Positions 1 to 9,714 are shown, numbered from the stretch's first letter. The stretch is 64,000 nucleotides of DNA from an uncultured Lachnospiraceae bacterium (GCA_947629585.1 CANREH010000005.1:1-64000); one strand, 5' to 3'. A program made the numbers and translations. The notes: generated by a model from the sequence alone, not told the origin.

Positions 1-372
1 GACATGCACCGGGGAAACCCTTGCCGCCTTTTCCAACAGCCAGGCAATCCTTTCCGCAGAATCCGCTGCAGGCTTTGTATTCGGCATCGGGCAGATTCCC
101 GTAAAGCCGCCGCGCGCCGCCGCCTTTGTGCCTGTCTCTATGGTTTCTTTCTCCTCAAAACCCGGCTCGCGCAGATGTACATGAAGATCCAAAAATCCCG
201 GCATTACATAAGCTCCCCCGGCATCGATAACCTCTGCACCCTCCAAAGGAAGCCTGCTGCCATCGTCCAAAACTACCTCCGCCACAATGCCGTCCTCCAA
301 GCAGATATGGTACTTTCCTTCTCTTCCCTGCCCCGGATCTAAAAGATATCCGTTCACAATCCATGTTTTCAT
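1..372 (-). CDS. pyrC: Dihydroorotase, N-terminal part (runs off the window)
   Basis: The reverse strand from the ATG at 372 reads an open frame of 124 codons that leaves the window at base 1. It starts MKTWIVNGYLLDPGQG and contains the amidohydrolase metal-binding signature DLHVHLREPG at about residues 58-67, then GGFTGICPMPNTKP, both typical of bacterial dihydroorotase type I. The enzyme closes carbamoyl-aspartate to dihydroorotate, the third step of pyrimidine synthesis, using two zinc ions held partly by the HxH histidines seen here. The lysine and remaining histidine ligands lie outside. The start lies about 50 bp below the stop of the Nudix gene on the same strand, so the two may be co-transcribed. 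An allantoinase or hydantoinase is the main alternative, less likely given the pyrC-like spacing of the motifs. Confidence 0.88.
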   Translation of the reverse strand, partial: MKTWIVNGYLLDPGQGREGKYHICLEDGIVAEVVLDDGSRLPLEGAEVIDAGGAYVMPGFLDLHVHLREPGFEEKETIETGTKAAARGGFTGICPMPNTKPAADSAERIAWLLEKAARVSPVHV

Positions 373-423
373 TGACTTTCCGCCTTTCCCTGCCGATGAA
401 GCTGTCTTCCTTTTCAGGAAAGA

Positions 424-822
424 TCACCATAAATCTGTTTTTTCCACATCTTCCAGCATTCTTTTATTCGTAATATATTTTGCAAATTCTTCCCGTGTAA
501 TCCATTGATACTCATTCAAATCTTCCGATAAAATCACGCCCTCTGCTGTCGCGATACAATGGTAGGCGATGCCGATATTCCAAAGTTCCCCAACCATATA
601 AGACCAGGTATACAAAGGCTTCGAGACTTCCGCCTGCACTCCGGTCTTTTCTTCAATCAGCCTTAATACGCCTCTTTCCGGATCTTCCCCATATTCCAGC
701 CTGCCGTCAATAAACTCCCACTGATAGGGATCGCCAATCCGGTCGTCGTACCATTTTTCTACAACAAGATAGCGGTCATTATATTGAACAATTCCTTTCA
801 CCATAACATTACAGCTTTCCAT
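424..822 (-). CDS. Nudix-fold protein with an altered Nudix box
   Basis: This 132-residue protein has the length and beta-strand pattern of a stand-alone Nudix hydrolase, a family that cleaves nucleoside diphosphates linked to another moiety. The Nudix box lies at about residues 40-62. The first Gly and Glu (GRLEYGE) and the final TGV are present, but the catalytic block normally written REUXEE reads RLIEEK, so two of the expected glutamates are Leu and Lys. These residues hold the magnesium ions, so hydrolase activity may be weakened or lost. It lies just upstream of pyrC on the same strand. The family is clear from the fold pattern; the substrate cannot be told from sequence. Confidence 0.8.
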   Translation of the reverse strand: MESCNVMVKGIVQYNDRYLVVEKWYDDRIGDPYQWEFIDGRLEYGEDPERGVLRLIEEKTGVQAEVSKPLYTWSYMVGELWNIGIAYHCIATAEGVILSEDLNEYQWITREEFAKYITNKRMLEDVEKTDLW

Positions 823-966
823 CTAAAATACCTCCATTCCTGCCTGTGATAGAGCATAGCATATTTTACCATAAAAAATTCCAAACTGCAACGGGCGCCT
901 TCCAGAACTGCTTTCAGGACTTTTCAAAAGAAATGTCTGGCCGCGTGGCTGTTGAAAAGCGCTGTT

Positions 967-2358
967 TCAACCTACAATATTTTTCAGCCATACTCCTTTT
1001 TTCACCAAAACAAATCCAATGATACATTTAATCCAGTCCATGATCTGGATGACTGCAAATACGGCGACCGCATATACCTGGGTATATCTGCTTAAGAAAA
1101 ATGCGGCAGGGACGGAAACGCACCAGACAAAAACGCTGTCGAATAAAAATGTGACTATCGTATTGCCTCCTGCCCGCAGGGTAAAATATGCGGCGTGCAT
1201 GAAAGCCGCCTGCGGCATAAACAGCGCCTGCATCATAATAAAACGGGATGCCAGCAGCCTGGATTCCTCCGTCGTATTGTAAAACTGTGGGAAAACCGGA
1301 GCCATGAAAAACATCAAAAGCGCCACAAAAATACAGCAGAAAACGGAAAATGCAATGATTTTATTATCGGTATCACTTGCTTCTTCCATCTTTCCCGCGC
1401 CCAGAAGCTGTCCGACAATAATCGCGACGGCATCCCCCATAGCGATAAATACAATATTAAATAAATTATTGATCGTATTGGCAATATTTAACCCGGCAAC
1501 CACGTTCAGCCCCCGGACAGAATAACACTGCACAAGCACTGCCATCCCTGCCGACCACAGCGTTTCATTCACAAGAAGCGGCGCGCCCTTGATAAAGAAC
1601 TTCTTCACAAGCTTTCCCGGAACCTTGAAGCTCCGGTACATCCCGACAATATACGTATTCTTTTCTTTATGCAAGTGCGTCCATACAATCACAATCGCAG
1701 CTTCCACATATCTCGATAAAACGGTAGCGACTGCGGCTCCGGCAACGCCCATTTCCGGAAAACCGAATTTTCCATAAATCAGGAGATAATTAAACACAAG
1801 GTTTACCAGGACGGCGCACAAACCCGCCTTCATCGGCACTACCGTTTCCCCGCATTCCCTGAGCGTGCTTACATAAACCTGTAAAATCATAAACGGCGGA
1901 AAACTAAGGAACATGATGTGGAGATACGTCAGGGCATAGGACAATGCCGCCTCTAAATCCCCTCCGTCGCTGCTGCCGTTTAAATACATATTGACCAGCG
2001 GATTTCCAAACGCCAGGAAAATAAAAACCGCCCCAAGCGTTAAAAGCACCGCCATGCAAAGCTTATACCGGAACGTATGGCGGATTCCCTGATCATCCTT
2101 CTGCCCGTAATACTGTGCCGTAAAAATGCCCGCGCCCGACAGCCCTCCAAAAATACAGAGAAAATAGACCATAATCAACTGGTTCACAATTGCGACGCCC
2201 GACATCTGCTCCGTCCCGGTCTGCCCCACCATGATATTGTCCAACAGATTGACAAAATTCGTAATGCCGTTTTGTATCATAATCGGAACGGCAACCGATA
2301 ACACCATCTTATAAAAAGCCCTGTCGCCAAGAAACTTTTTTCTTAAATTCGTTCTCAT
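967..2358 (-). CDS. MATE family multidrug/cation efflux transporter
   Basis: This is a 463-residue integral membrane protein with about twelve hydrophobic segments arranged as two similar halves, the hallmark of MATE (MatE) exporters, which expel cationic drugs or metabolites in exchange for sodium or protons. The first half carries IMIQNGITNFVNLLDNIMVG and the GLSGAG region, which match the conserved N-terminal lobe of the DinF/NorM-like group. The start was placed at the ATG at 2358 because AGGAGAAGGG sits about eight bases before it; a longer frame opening at 2379 has no ribosome-binding site. The substrate is unknown. It is transcribed alone, downstream of the Wadjet operon. Confidence 0.9.
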   Translation of the reverse strand: MRTNLRKKFLGDRAFYKMVLSVAVPIMIQNGITNFVNLLDNIMVGQTGTEQMSGVAIVNQLIMVYFLCIFGGLSGAGIFTAQYYGQKDDQGIRHTFRYKLCMAVLLTLGAVFIFLAFGNPLVNMYLNGSSDGGDLEAALSYALTYLHIMFLSFPPFMILQVYVSTLRECGETVVPMKAGLCAVLVNLVFNYLLIYGKFGFPEMGVAGAAVATVLSRYVEAAIVIVWTHLHKEKNTYIVGMYRSFKVPGKLVKKFFIKGAPLLVNETLWSAGMAVLVQCYSVRGLNVVAGLNIANTINNLFNIVFIAMGDAVAIIVGQLLGAGKMEEASDTDNKIIAFSVFCCIFVALLMFFMAPVFPQFYNTTEESRLLASRFIMMQALFMPQAAFMHAAYFTLRAGGNTIVTFLFDSVFVWCVSVPAAFFLSRYTQVYAVAVFAVIQIMDWIKCIIGFVLVKKGVWLKNIVG

Positions 2359-2412
2359 CTGCCCTTCTCCTGCCAGCATTCTTTGTGCGGGCCATTTAAC
2401 AGTAACTACTTC

Positions 2413-3189
2413 TTATACAACCACGCTCCACTTTTCGGAACCGGCGCCTTCTTTTTTCAAAAATTCCCGAATCCCGTTTTCTATCTGTTCAAACTCACTG
2501 TCAGACGGGGTATTAAAATCTATCTCTTCCGTATCAAAATCTTCCGCCTGCTCTTCGTTTTCTTCTATTTGTTTTTCTTCCTCTGTATTTTCCGTTTCCG
2601 CCAAATCAGTCTCATAGCCCATAGCTTCTTTCTTTTCTTCTTCCTCTTCCCGTTTCTCTTCCTCGGTCGGAAGGTTCTGGTAAGCTAAAGAATGGGTAAA
2701 TTCATAGTGGGCCCTGGCGACATTATTGACCTCGGACAAGATTTTTTCCAGCAAACCAAGCTTTTTCGCCTTCGGTATGTAAGGATCGGTGGAAATGCTT
2801 TTTACCTGGGACATAAAAGCTCCCATCCAGTTAAATTTAACGCGATCCACTTCTTCCTTTGTCTTACAGTTTTTCAATTCCTGTTCATATGCCTTTTTTT
2901 CTTCTTTTGCCTCTTCATAATTTTTCAGGACCTCGGGATTTTTCTGCTTTAAATAGGCCTTCTCTTCCTCGGTCAGCGAACCCCCGGCTTTTATTTTGGC
3001 ATCTATTTTCGCAAATTTATTGCTTTCCCGGATATCCGCCGCCTGATCCAGGAAGTGCTGTAATTTTCTCTCCTCCGGCGTCATATTCGCCAATTCTTTT
3101 TTCTGTTTCCCTATTTCTGATTTTTTTAACAGCCATTTATTGTTTAATTCCTGCATTTTGACCGCATTCCGTATCGTTCCCGTAATCAT
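2413..3189 (-). CDS. Wadjet-linked fifth gene, charged coiled-coil protein of unknown function
   Basis: This 258-residue protein is rich in Lys and Glu, is predicted mostly helical, and has no signal peptide or membrane segment. The first 110 residues look like coiled coil. A central part at about 118-175 is less charged and more ordered (with FNWMGAFMSQVKSI), followed by a strongly acidic tail of about 60 residues with long Glu runs, ending in a short helix and EKWSVVV. Its ATG overlaps the jetD stop as ATGA, and GGAGGG lies six bases before the start, so translation is probably coupled to jetD. I do not recognise a named family. Position and coupling suggest an accessory Wadjet component or regulator; this is inference. 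The acidic tail could mimic DNA or bind a basic surface. Confidence 0.8.
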   Translation of the reverse strand: MITGTIRNAVKMQELNNKWLLKKSEIGKQKKELANMTPEERKLQHFLDQAADIRESNKFAKIDAKIKAGGSLTEEEKAYLKQKNPEVLKNYEEAKEEKKAYEQELKNCKTKEEVDRVKFNWMGAFMSQVKSISTDPYIPKAKKLGLLEKILSEVNNVARAHYEFTHSLAYQNLPTEEEKREEEEEKKEAMGYETDLAETENTEEEKQIEENEEQAEDFDTEEIDFNTPSDSEFEQIENGIREFLKKEGAGSEKWSVVV

Positions 3190-4475
3190 GGCAATCCCTC
3201 CGCTCCTATCCGATATTCTTCCATCATGGCTTCCTGATAAACCGCCCGTTTTTCTTTCAGCAGGCGTTCTTTGATTCCCTGCAGTTCCAAAAGCGTCAGC
3301 TTTTCCAGCTTTTTTAACCGTATTTCATTCATTTCCACTTTAGAGATATATCGATCAAAATACTTCTCTTCATAACCCCACAGCACCACTCTGTCCCGGT
3401 AACGGGTTTTTAACTTCTGTGCAATCAAAAGCCCTTCCGGATCAAAATCGCCCGCATAGTAAACAATATGGTTTCTGCATAAAAAATCCAGCAGCACCCA
3501 TACAGCCAGGCGGAGCTGCCCGTTCCCGCAAAGGAAAGACGTTTCCGGATATTTTCTGCAAAGATAAGAAAACACCGCAGGATTTTCCAGCATATAGACC
3601 TGTTTGGAATCCGCCCAGGCTTCTTTTAAATTTCCAAGCGTCATCAGGGTAATCTGCACCGGATCGTTTTCCTTTGCAAAACCCTCCAGCCCCTCATGGA
3701 GATTCCCGTTTCTTAAGTTTCTCCCATGAATACGGTATGCCAGAACAACATTGGACAGATCGTCTTTCATAATCCCCGCCCGATAAAACAGCTTTCCTTT
3801 CTGCTCTGTTTTGGATAATTCGCCTGCACTCTCTTTTCCTAAAAAATACTCTAAATAAGACAGCAGTAATTTTTCCCCCAATGTCCCGTCGTCAAAATAA
3901 TGAGGATCTCCGGTTACCTTTGCAGAAAATACCGGAAGGCTTTCCGTGCAGCCTCTTTTGACAGGAAGCATCGTTCCGGCTAAAAGCGTTTTTTCCATCT
4001 CATACGCGATCTTTTCTTTTTCCTTCTGATGCCGCAGCTCTCCTTCTTCCCATAAAGAATGCACCCAGGCCTGACACCTTTCATCAACATAAAATTCCCG
4101 GTATTTCTGATCCAGCTTTCTTAAAAATAATTCCTGTTCTTTTTCTTTCCGTTCTGCATTTTCTTTTTTGCTGATCAGCTCCTGCCCGAAATAACAGCTT
4201 AAAATATCCTGCCAGCAAAGCTTCTGGAAACGGCTGTCCAAAAGAGCCTTTTCCATTTCCTGATAGGAGATCACGACTTTTTGCTTTCCCAGAAAATCCT
4301 TTTTAAAAAAACCGCCCAACTGCATTTTTTCCTCTGCGGACAGCCCTGACAAAACCGCCCTTCCGCCCAAATGCCCAAGCCCTTCGTATTTTCTTTTCAC
4401 CTGCAAAAATAGCTTTTTAAAAACAGGGCGCTCTTTAAAATACCGGATGCACTCTGACATCTCATGCTGTTCCAA
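3186..4475 (-). CDS. jetD: Wadjet defence protein JetD (Toprim-fold nuclease subunit)
   Basis: The 429-residue product matches JetD, the nuclease of the Wadjet SMC system, which cuts circular plasmid DNA after the JetABC motor has extruded it. The C-terminal part has the Toprim-like block YYAGDFDPEGLLIAQKL, with the acidic DxD at about residues 343-345, and the preceding region ENPAVFSYLCRKYP through CGNGQLRLAVWVLLDFL is typical of the DUF2399/DUF2220 type of JetD. The N-terminal half is helical and variable, like the arm domain. The start is a TTG at 4475, supported by GGAGG six bases upstream; an in-frame ATG at 4460 is the alternative. The gene overlaps the end of jetC by 14 bases, and its own stop overlaps the next start. 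Confidence 0.93.
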   Translation of the reverse strand: MEQHEMSECIRYFKERPVFKKLFLQVKRKYEGLGHLGGRAVLSGLSAEEKMQLGGFFKKDFLGKQKVVISYQEMEKALLDSRFQKLCWQDILSCYFGQELISKKENAERKEKEQELFLRKLDQKYREFYVDERCQAWVHSLWEEGELRHQKEKEKIAYEMEKTLLAGTMLPVKRGCTESLPVFSAKVTGDPHYFDDGTLGEKLLLSYLEYFLGKESAGELSKTEQKGKLFYRAGIMKDDLSNVVLAYRIHGRNLRNGNLHEGLEGFAKENDPVQITLMTLGNLKEAWADSKQVYMLENPAVFSYLCRKYPETSFLCGNGQLRLAVWVLLDFLCRNHIVYYAGDFDPEGLLIAQKLKTRYRDRVVLWGYEEKYFDRYISKVEMNEIRLKKLEKLTLLELQGIKERLLKEKRAVYQEAMMEEYRIGAEGLP

Positions 4476-7400
4476 CCATATCCTCCGCTTTCTTTTTCAT
4501 TTCCCGCATATGCCCGTTCCACCGATACGGAATTACGGTGACAAATTTTGCATTTTCCGGGCGCACCAACTGATAAATCGCAAGGCTCGGCACGGTTTCA
4601 TAATCGCCCCACAGGATTTGCGAATTGATCATAAAATTAAATTCAAATTCCACCATCAGACGGAACATATCTTTAATATTGGTTTCATCGACGCCCGCAA
4701 ACGCTTCGTCTAAGGAAATCAGCCTCGGCGCATCTGATCTTGCGCCGCTGTATTTTGCGACAACGGCGGAAAACAGCGGTACATACATCGACATCGCCTT
4801 TTCCCCTCCGCTGAAGGTAAAAAATACCCGGTCGGTTAATTCCTTCTTTTTCTCTCCCGTTTTCTGGCACTCTAACTGAAACTCAAACCACTGGCGGTAA
4901 TCTAAGATTTCCCTCATAATCATATGGAAAGACTGCACGCCACCGCCTTCCTCGCTCCGCTTTCTTGCCTCTTCAATTTTGGAACGGAAATGGCGGGACA
5001 TTTTCTCGGTTTCTTCCCTGCGCATAATTTCCGAATCCTTCTGCAGCAATTCCACCAAAGCCCTGGTGTCTAACTGATCTTCTTTTTCCGCGCGCCTGCT
5101 TTTCCATTTCAGGCTGAGCTTTAACCCGCTGGAAGTGTTCATGGATTCCATAAGGCGGTTCATATTTTCCACCCATCGCCTGCTTGCATGGATTCTGGCG
5201 CGGATTTTTTTACTGATCGTGTTCGCCAGAATATCCTCAAATAATTCCCGGTCTTTTTCACTCAGCACCCGTTTTAAATTCTCCGCATCCTCTTTCAGCC
5301 GGATCAATAATTCCGGAAAAGAAACCGCTGCGCCCCGGTATTTCGCTTTTAAATCCAGCCTTGTAATCCTTGCCGAAATATCTTCATATTTTTCCCGCAA
5401 ATCCTCAAACCTCGTCTGCATCATTAACTGGTAATCCGTCAAATACCCTTTGTACTGATGAAAAACCTCCTGCACTTTATCATGAAAATCCTCCTGTTTT
5501 TTCTCCCCGGCCGTCTTTCTCAATAAAACAGAAATCTTTTCCGCGCAGGGAACGCTTTCTTCGGGCATAGTTTCCAATGGAACATAGGCTAAAGCATATT
5601 CCTGTAAAAAAACGGTTTCCATTTCTTTTTTTATTTTTTCTGTCCGAAGAACGGCTTCTTTATTTTCCTCCTGCTCCTGCAGCAGCCGGTTTTCTTTATT
5701 TTCCCAATCCGCCAGAAGCTTCACGGCTGCCTCAATTTCCTCCGGAATGTTTTTCAGCCGCACAATACAGTGATCCAATCGTTCCCGGATCGCTTCATAA
5801 TCGGTCAGCTTTAACTGTTCCCGCACTGAAGCCAGACTTTCTTCCTGTTTTATGTTTTCTTTTTTCTTCTGCCGGATATCATGCCGTATCATATCCAGAT
5901 CCTCATCCAGGCGTTCCAGATAATCCTCATAACTTTTTACCTGGCTTAATCCGTGGAAATAACGCTCATAATTAATTTTCACCTCAGAAAGCTTCTTCTC
6001 ATACTGCCTTAAGCTCTGCCCCGCTTCTTTAAAAACATCCAGCCGGATCGTAAGATAAGCCTTTGCGCAGATCTCCTGCGCCCGGAGCTGTACCTGTTCC
6101 AGATCTTTGCGCTTTCCTTCCAGATCCTCCTCTTTTTTCCTGATATCAGAAATCACCGCCTGAAGCTCCCGTTCCCTCTGGTCAAGCTCTTTTGCGGCGA
6201 TTTTAACATCCTCTTCCTTCGGCATCAAAAGCCATTCCTGATTCAGTAATTCCAGCTTTTGATCAAGCTCTTCTCTCTGTTTTTCCAAATCCTCTAACGC
6301 TTGTTTTATTTCCTCTATTTTTTCTTTCCATTCTTTTATCTTTTCCGCCCGATATCTCTCCCTTGCCGCCGTGCCGATAAATCTCGCCCTGTTTTTTCTG
6401 CTTGTATTTCCTTCCAGAATCCCGATTTTATAATTTCCCTCCCTGTCAATCCGGGTCATTTCTTCCTTTCCTTCTCCATAGCCAATTCCCGACAGGATTG
6501 TATCCACAAGGGAATCCGCCTGCCCGGAATCCGCTGTAAGGGCTTTTTTGATATTTTCTTTTACCTCGCTGATATCCGCAAAAATATAACGGTCGCACAG
6601 CCCCGGATCGACAGAAAATACCTTTTCCCTGTAAATTTCCGGAACCAGCAGGGCATCCAAAATTCCCATCCGGGACAAGGCTTCCTCGATATTTCCCGCT
6701 TCCTCTTCCGAAAGATTTTCAGAAAAATCCACCGCCTTATAAAACGGGATGCCTTCTATTTTCCATTCTTTCAGTTTTTTTCTGTTTTCCAAGACCTCCG
6801 CAGAACGCTCCGGCTCCGCTTCTTTTTTCTCTTCCCAATGGCGCAGCTCTTCCTCGCTGTTTTTTAACATTTCTTCCCACGGCTTTTTCTCAAACAGGAC
6901 CGCCTGCCTTTTTTCCCTCATCTTATCTTCCGCTGTAATTTTTTCTTTTCGCAAAAGCTCCGTAATTTCCGAATAATCATTCCCGTAAATATACTGATCT
7001 ATTTTCCGGCTGATTTCTGTCATCACCGGATCGGATATTGCAAGCATCCGGCTGTTCTTTTTCCACTGGTACATCTTTTCTAATAATTCTTCCTTCGTTT
7101 CCTGCAAAAGCGCTTCATATTCCAGCACGCTTCGCTCCGCCTGGTTTCTCCGTTCTTTTTTCTCATCCAGCTCTTTTAAGGCCGTGTCATAAACCCGGTG
7201 TGCCTGCTCTTCCTTTTCCAAAATTTTGATTCCGGCCTCAACCTTTTCCTGATACCGCACAAGCAGGGTTTCATAAGCAGAAAAAGAATACTGCTCTTCT
7301 TTTTTCTCCAAAAGCTCCCGTTTAAAAAAATCATGCTCATCAAACGGGATATCTTCCATATCCTGATCCATTTCCTCTAACGTATTTTCCAACGTTTCCC

Positions 7401-8550
7401 ATTCCGTTTCATTTTTTTCTTCCTGCTGCCTGCGCTTCTGTTCCCAGTCAATATAATCTTCCCGCTTGCGCTCCTCCTGTTTTTCTTTTTCCTGTAACTG
7501 ATCGCTGCTTAATTCCCAAGCGGCAAGCAGCCTTTGCTCTTCTTCTTTTAATTTTGCCGCGTCGCTTTCCGATAAGGAAGCCCTTTCCTTTTCCAAAACC
7601 TCCTGCTCCCGCTTCAGGCTTTCATACCGCGTCTCTTCCTCCTGCTGCTTCTCTCTTGCCGTTTCCAGCAAAGCCTCCAGTTCTTTTTCCTTTTCCTTCC
7701 GTCCTTTCCATTCCTTTTCCGATGCCAGAAATCCTTTCGCCTTATCCAATAAGACCACCTGATTATAACCATCATAGACCTTTTTCATCTGCTCGGCGGC
7801 ATGAATGCTTTCCGTCAGGGAATCTAAATTCGTCTTGATATTATCCATATTTTCAATCGCTTCCGACATGGGGCGCAAATCATCCTCCGACAATGTCTGT
7901 AAGGAATTGCTTAAAATATCATTGATAATCGACGGCTTAAAATCTTTGGATAATTTCGGCGTCCGAAGCTGTATTAAAAGCTCTAACATTTCCCGGTATT
8001 CTTCCAGGGTCTCAAATCCAAATAACAGGCGGTTGACACTGGAAATATACTCATTCTGCGTATCCATGACCTTTCCGCCTTCCCCAATCCGGTTCTTTAA
8101 TTCCGCCTTTGAAAAAGGGATTTTACTTTTGATATCTTTATATAAAGGAAATTCCTTTCCAATCCTCCTGCCGTCCGTAATATAAAAATACCAGGGTTCC
8201 AGCTTTTTATTTTTCCTTGCCCGCATTCCGATTCCAATCGTTAAAAACTGCTCTGCATCCAGGCGCTTAAATTCCATATAGAGATAGCCCGTTCTCTCTT
8301 CTCTGTCGTCCTCTTCCTCCAGAAGATAATTTTCCATTTTCCTCGCCCTTGATCCAAAGGGGTCCAGGCGTTCCGGGCGCATATTCCCATCTAACAAAAG
8401 CGGGATAAAGCTCTGCATTGTCACTGATTTTCCGGAACCGTTCGCCCCTCTTAATACCATCCTGCCGTCTAAAAAATAAAACTCCTCTTCATCATAGTAC
8501 CAGAAATTTACCAGCCCCACCTTAAAAATCTGCCATTTACTATTATTCAT
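4462..8550 (-). CDS. jetC: Wadjet defence protein JetC (SMC/MukB-like ATPase)
   Basis: This 1362-residue protein is the SMC-like motor of the Wadjet system. The N-terminal ATPase half has the Walker A loop GANGSGKS at residues 35-42. The C-terminal half has the ABC signature SGGEK at about 1247-1251 and Walker B LISLDEAF at about 1277-1284. Between them lie two long coiled-coil arms of heptad-rich Glu/Lys sequence, separated near residues 600-720 by a compact hinge-like region. JetC dimerises with the kleisin JetA and the KITE protein JetB, extrudes DNA loops and presents small circles to JetD. The start is ATG 8550, one base after the jetB stop, with GGAGG within the end of jetB. All ATPase motifs are intact, so the motor should be functional. 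Confidence 0.95.
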   Translation of the reverse strand: MNNSKWQIFKVGLVNFWYYDEEEFYFLDGRMVLRGANGSGKSVTMQSFIPLLLDGNMRPERLDPFGSRARKMENYLLEEEDDREERTGYLYMEFKRLDAEQFLTIGIGMRARKNKKLEPWYFYITDGRRIGKEFPLYKDIKSKIPFSKAELKNRIGEGGKVMDTQNEYISSVNRLLFGFETLEEYREMLELLIQLRTPKLSKDFKPSIINDILSNSLQTLSEDDLRPMSEAIENMDNIKTNLDSLTESIHAAEQMKKVYDGYNQVVLLDKAKGFLASEKEWKGRKEKEKELEALLETAREKQQEEETRYESLKREQEVLEKERASLSESDAAKLKEEEQRLLAAWELSSDQLQEKEKQEERKREDYIDWEQKRRQQEEKNETEWETLENTLEEMDQDMEDIPFDEHDFFKRELLEKKEEQYSFSAYETLLVRYQEKVEAGIKILEKEEQAHRVYDTALKELDEKKERRNQAERSVLEYEALLQETKEELLEKMYQWKKNSRMLAISDPVMTEISRKIDQYIYGNDYSEITELLRKEKITAEDKMREKRQAVLFEKKPWEEMLKNSEEELRHWEEKKEAEPERSAEVLENRKKLKEWKIEGIPFYKAVDFSENLSEEEAGNIEEALSRMGILDALLVPEIYREKVFSVDPGLCDRYIFADISEVKENIKKALTADSGQADSLVDTILSGIGYGEGKEEMTRIDREGNYKIGILEGNTSRKNRARFIGTAARERYRAEKIKEWKEKIEEIKQALEDLEKQREELDQKLELLNQEWLLMPKEEDVKIAAKELDQRERELQAVISDIRKKEEDLEGKRKDLEQVQLRAQEICAKAYLTIRLDVFKEAGQSLRQYEKKLSEVKINYERYFHGLSQVKSYEDYLERLDEDLDMIRHDIRQKKKENIKQEESLASVREQLKLTDYEAIRERLDHCIVRLKNIPEEIEAAVKLLADWENKENRLLQEQEENKEAVLRTEKIKKEMETVFLQEYALAYVPLETMPEESVPCAEKISVLLRKTAGEKKQEDFHDKVQEVFHQYKGYLTDYQLMMQTRFEDLREKYEDISARITRLDLKAKYRGAAVSFPELLIRLKEDAENLKRVLSEKDRELFEDILANTISKKIRARIHASRRWVENMNRLMESMNTSSGLKLSLKWKSRRAEKEDQLDTRALVELLQKDSEIMRREETEKMSRHFRSKIEEARKRSEEGGGVQSFHMIMREILDYRQWFEFQLECQKTGEKKKELTDRVFFTFSGGEKAMSMYVPLFSAVVAKYSGARSDAPRLISLDEAFAGVDETNIKDMFRLMVEFEFNFMINSQILWGDYETVPSLAIYQLVRPENAKFVTVIPYRWNGHMREMKKKAEDMVGTA

Positions 8551-8551
8551 T

Positions 8552-9685
8552 TTATTTCTTATTTCCTCCCGTAAAATCCTCCGGATATCTTCCTTCTAAT
8601 TTTCCCACCGCTTTATGGAAAAAAACCTGATTTTCCTCTATCCGGATAAATTCCAGTTCTTCTAAATATTCTGTCACAGCCCGAAGAAATTCTTTCGTTG
8701 TCATTTCCCGGTAAGATTTTATCCATCCGGAACTATAACGCTGCTTACAGTCTTCCAGAATACGCTCCCATTTCTCCCTGGAAATCCGGATCTTTTCATC
8801 TGCCGGAACCAAAATCTCCCCTTTTTCTATTTCCTCCCGAATCAGTCCAAAGCATAAAAGCGCAATATCGGAAAGCGTATTTTCTTCCGGAAAGCACCGC
8901 CCCAGCTGGCAGTTTTCGCCAAGAATCAAAAATGCGCTTGTCTTATGGATCTGCAGCTCACAGTCAAACAGCTCCGCCAGCTCTCCCTCCACCATGTTCC
9001 GATATTTTCTGATATAATCAAAATCCGCTTCGGTCTGATCCGTCCTGTCCATCCCCACAGACATCAAAAGGCTCCGGTAAACCCTCTGCCTGCGGACAAT
9101 CCCCTTCTCCTCGTCAACGTCAATCCATTCCTCTTTTTTAAAATCCTCCGGCGATTCATACGCCATAATATCCCTTGTGAAGCTTTTCATAAAATACCTG
9201 GAAGCCCCTGTATTTTCGTAAAGGACCTCACTGGTATAATCTCTTGCAAAATCACTCTCCGCACCGTCTGTCACCTTGACTATCCCGCACTGGACACAAA
9301 ATTTTAAGACGCGGATCAGGCTCTGCCGATGCTGGTAAATTGTCCAGTCCACCGCCCTGTCACGGCACTGCCCCTGCACATACTCGGTAAGCTCCGACAA
9401 AACAAACTGCTCCTCCAATTCTTTATCCTCCAAAAACATCAGGACATAACAGAGAAACGCATAATCCAGAACATCCTTAAAATCAAGGATTCCCATCCAA
9501 TTCTCCGGCTCTGCCGGTATTTTTTCAATTTTAATTAAATAGGGATTTACAATCACCTGGTATCCCAGCTTTTCCGTCAAAAACCTTTTGACCGTTCCAA
9601 TCTCATCTTTCATCCGGTAATACAATTCTTTTTCTCTCGATTTTAAAATCCACCGTTTTCCCAGCAAAATCTCTAATGTATTCAC
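8552..9685 (-). CDS. jetB: Wadjet defence protein JetB (DUF4194, KITE-like subunit)
   Basis: The 377-residue product matches the DUF4194 family of JetB, a winged-helix protein analogous to MukE/ScpB that binds the kleisin subunit in the Wadjet motor. Family features include a middle region with a YQHRQSLIRVLKFCVQCGIV helix and a C-terminal REMTTKEFLRAVTEYLEELEFI winged-helix segment. The start is placed at the GTG at 9685, because AAGGGG lies seven bases before it. The ATG at 9691 is only one base from that Shine-Dalgarno and would add two residues. It follows jetA by about 30 bases and is one base from jetC, consistent with a single transcript. Confidence comes from both the sequence and the gene order jetA-B-C-D. 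Confidence 0.92.
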   Translation of the reverse strand: MNTLEILLGKRWILKSREKELYYRMKDEIGTVKRFLTEKLGYQVIVNPYLIKIEKIPAEPENWMGILDFKDVLDYAFLCYVLMFLEDKELEEQFVLSELTEYVQGQCRDRAVDWTIYQHRQSLIRVLKFCVQCGIVKVTDGAESDFARDYTSEVLYENTGASRYFMKSFTRDIMAYESPEDFKKEEWIDVDEEKGIVRRQRVYRSLLMSVGMDRTDQTEADFDYIRKYRNMVEGELAELFDCELQIHKTSAFLILGENCQLGRCFPEENTLSDIALLCFGLIREEIEKGEILVPADEKIRISREKWERILEDCKQRYSSGWIKSYREMTTKEFLRAVTEYLEELEFIRIEENQVFFHKAVGKLEGRYPEDFTGGNKK

Positions 9686-9714
9686 GTTCATTCCCCTTAT
9701 TTAAGAAACAAATT

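Noticed and set aside
6301..6867. Rightward frame of 188 codons inside jetC
   Set aside because: It is antisense to the coiled-coil part of jetC; the Phe/Leu-rich content mirrors Glu/Lys codons.
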